Shown here: positions 4,057 through 5,727 of the stretch, piece after piece | Layout of the letters: each line of letters begins with the position of its first letter | How positions within the stretch are numbered: the stretch's first letter is position 1 | Origin: Actinomycetota bacterium | Lineage (GTDB): Bacteria > Actinomycetota > Thermoleophilia > Gaiellales > Gaiellaceae | Assembly: GCA_005885565.1 (NCBI GenBank) | Contig: VAXK01000107.1 | Location: 1 to 5,727, forward strand | Length of the DNA: 5,727 nucleotides | Reading direction: 5' to 3' | Program-made: the position numbers and the translations under genes | The notes under the pieces: generated by a model | What the model saw: only the letters and a program-made list of their open reading frames with translations | Databases searched by the model: none | What the model was told of the DNA's origin: nothing

Positions 4057-5727
4057 TCACGGTACGTCTCGCCGGCCGCCGCGGAACGGGATTCCGCGCA
4101 CGCTCAGGCCGCGCAGGTCGTCCGGAAGGTTCGGGCTCGCCTCGAGCTCGCCGTCCACGACGTCGAGGCCGAGCAGCGTCCGGAGCGCGAGCAGCGGCGC
4201 CGCGGCCGACCAGGACTGCGGCGTCATCGCACCGGGATAGGAGACGGGCACCTCCGCGCCGTCGCGCTCGAAGCCGGCGAAGACCTCCGGCAGCCGGTGC
4301 CCGAAGCGGTGCGCCGCCTCGAGCAGCGCGTGCGCCACCCCGCTCGCCTCCTCGCGAAAGCCGTAGCGACGCATCCCCTCCGCGGCGAGCGCGGTGTCGT
4401 GCGGCCAGACCGTGCCGACGTGGTAGCGGAGCGGGCTGTACGGCCGCTCCCGCGCGGACATCGTCCGGATCCCCCACCCGCTGAACATGTCCTTGCCGAG
4501 CAGGCGGCGGACGAGGATCTCGGCACGCTCGGGCGGCACGATCCCGCTCCAGAGCAGATGGCCGACGTTCGACGTGAGCGTGTCGACCGGGCGTTTCTCC
4601 CCGTCGAGCGCGAGCGCGTAGAAGCGGCGGCGGCCGAGCCAGAAGACCTCGTCGAAGCGCTCGCGCAACGCGGCGGCGTCGCGCTCCAGCCGCTCAGCGA
4701 GCGCCGGGTCGTTCCACACCTCCCGGGCGAGGCGCGCCGTCCGCAGCCGCGCGTCGTAGGCGTAGCCCTGGATCTCGCACGTCGCGATCGGCGGCTCCGC
4801 GCACGTGCCGTCGGGGAAGAGGATGGAGTCGCCGGAGTCCTTCCAGCAGAGGTTGCGGAGCCCCTTCGACGAGCGGCTGCAATATTCGAGGAAGCCGTCC
4901 CCGTCGAGGTCGGCCGGCCCTTCGAGCCACGACACCGCCGCCCGCGCCGCGCCCTCGAGCCGCCGCACGAGCGCCTCGTCGCCCGTCCACCGCTCGTACT
5001 CGTCGAGGACGATCAGGAAGAGGAGCGTCGCGTCGTGCGTGCCGTAGTACGGGCTGTGCGGCGTGACGCCGCTCTGCGCGAGGACCCCGCGCCGCAGCTC
5101 GTGCATGATCTTGCCCGGCTCGGCGTCGCGGAAGTCGTCGTACTCCGTCGCCTGGAGCTCGGCGAGCGCCTGGAGCGTCGCCTCGGCGAGGGTCGGCTGG
5201 ACCGGCAGCGCGAAGTACGACGTGACGAGGCTGTCGCGGCCGAAGGCGGTCATGAACCACGGCAGCCCGCCGGCCGGCATCGCGTGCCCGACGCCCTTCG
5301 TCGGCCGGATCCGAAGCGCTCCGAGGTCGAGGAGGCTCTGCCGGTAGGTCTGCACGAGCGGCTCCGCCGCGCACTCGACGTACGGCGCCTGCCCGAGCCA
5401 CTCCGGAAGCGCGAGCGGCAGCTCGGGCTCCGGCTTCCGGAACGACTCGCAGCGCAGGAGCGCGGGACGCTTGCGGCCGTCCACGACCGGGACGACGTCG
5501 ACGCACGTCTTCCACTCCTCGTGCGGGCCGAGGTGGAGGTCGAAGACGGCGCGGCCCTCCTCGAGCTGCACGTCGTTGCGCCTGAACGCGACAATCGTCT
5601 CGCGCCGGTAGCCGTCTCGTTGGTGCCAGACCGTCGCGCGCGAGCCGGCGAGCTCGTGGCCGTTCTCCCCCTCGCCACTCTCACCCTGCTGCGCCTCGAG
5701 GATGTCCGCGAAGTCGGCGCCGAAGCG
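4057..5727 (-). CDS. Glycogen debranching-type glucosidase (amylo-alpha-1,6-glucosidase family), N-terminus outside window
   Basis: The frame is open from the right edge to a TGA at 4059-4057, giving 556 visible residues; perhaps 100 or more are missing. The fragment begins RFGADFADILE, the conserved hallmark of the bacterial debranching-enzyme N-terminal beta domain, which runs to about residue 90. From about 120 onward it is an (alpha/alpha)6-barrel glucosidase domain. Recognisable motifs are FGRDSLVTSYF (162-172), THDATLLFL (230-238), the acidic loop DLDGDGFLEY (273-282), WKDSGDS (295-301), CEIQGYAYDA (317-326), SNVGHLLWSGI (386-396), GWGIRTMS (417-424), YHVGTVWPHDT (435-445) and PQSWSA near 503. 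The expected role is hydrolysis of alpha-1,6-linked or related glucosyl residues in glycogen-like glucans in the cytoplasm. Exact substrate cannot be told, since relatives in this barrel clan cleave other glycosides. I do not assign catalytic residues. It converges on the propeller gene with 7 bp between stops, so the two are separate units. Confidence 0.9.
   Translation of the reverse strand, partial: RFGADFADILEAQQGESGEGENGHELAGSRATVWHQRDGYRRETIVAFRRNDVQLEEGRAVFDLHLGPHEEWKTCVDVVPVVDGRKRPALLRCESFRKPEPELPLALPEWLGQAPYVECAAEPLVQTYRQSLLDLGALRIRPTKGVGHAMPAGGLPWFMTAFGRDSLVTSYFALPVQPTLAEATLQALAELQATEYDDFRDAEPGKIMHELRRGVLAQSGVTPHSPYYGTHDATLLFLIVLDEYERWTGDEALVRRLEGAARAAVSWLEGPADLDGDGFLEYCSRSSKGLRNLCWKDSGDSILFPDGTCAEPPIATCEIQGYAYDARLRTARLAREVWNDPALAERLERDAAALRERFDEVFWLGRRRFYALALDGEKRPVDTLTSNVGHLLWSGIVPPERAEILVRRLLGKDMFSGWGIRTMSARERPYSPLRYHVGTVWPHDTALAAEGMRRYGFREEASGVAHALLEAAHRFGHRLPEVFAGFERDGAEVPVSYPGAMTPQSWSAAAPLLALRTLLGLDVVDGELEASPNLPDDLRGLSVRGIPFRGGRRDVP
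4080..4098. other. 7-bp perfect inverted repeat just past the convergent stops
   Basis: CGCGGAA (4080-4086), loop CGGGA, then TTCCGCG (4092-4098). It lies about 30 bp past the propeller stop and inside the last codons of the debranching gene. No T-run follows on the + strand, so it is at best a U-less terminator for the glmS/propeller unit. It may equally be a by-product of the codons for Arg-Gly-Ile-Pro-Phe-Arg. Confidence 0.3.

Noticed and set aside
5569..5571. GTG at this place as the start of the debranching enzyme
   Set aside because: The frame continues upstream to the window edge and encodes the conserved FGADFADILE hallmark, so this GTG is an internal Val codon.
1..5727. CRISPR array, insertion sequence, tRNA or rRNA gene
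   Set aside because: No regularly spaced repeats, transposase-like protein, terminal repeats flanking a gene, or cloverleaf/rRNA motifs were seen; genes fill nearly the whole window.

Overview
This is a strongly GC-rich chromosomal fragment. Codon third positions are overwhelmingly G or C, GTG starts are used, and long antisense open frames shadow the real genes. The GlmS and GlmM sequences look actinobacterial. My inference is a deep-branching high-GC actinobacterium (Thermoleophilia/Gaiellales-like is plausible), but sequence reading alone cannot settle this. I see no mobile element, tRNA, rRNA or CRISPR array. The genes are housekeeping or metabolic, and the unusual content is regulatory.

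Layout: (1) bases 3-803, + strand, carry the C-terminal 60% of glmM (phosphoglucosamine mutase), whose start lies before the window. (2) Bases 804-886 are a short gap or leader. (3) Bases 887-2716, + strand, are a complete 609-residue glmS (glutamine-fructose-6-phosphate aminotransferase). (4) Bases 2763-4049, + strand, encode an exported, probably beta-propeller protein of unknown function. (5) Bases 4057-5727, - strand, carry the C-terminal 556 residues of a glycogen-debranching-type glucosidase, convergent with the propeller gene and running off the right edge.

GlmS converts fructose-6-phosphate and glutamine to glucosamine-6-phosphate. GlmM turns that into glucosamine-1-phosphate, which feeds UDP-GlcNAc and peptidoglycan synthesis. 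Adjacent glmM-glmS therefore forms an amino-sugar unit. The propeller protein is exported, so a role in the cell envelope is possible but unproven. The debranching enzyme acts on storage glucan and is a separate convergent transcription unit.

The most interesting signals are at DNA/RNA level. A perfect 27-bp inverted repeat (13-1-13) sits inside glmM in a run of unusual codons. The last codons of glmM hold an extended -10 promoter motif followed at once by a perfect 8-bp inverted repeat, again with a burst of rare codons. The glmS leader can fold a hairpin that buries its strong Shine-Dalgarno and reaches the first base of the start codon. Together these suggest that glmS is separately and elaborately regulated, independently of glmM. 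I found no evidence of a new multi-gene system.
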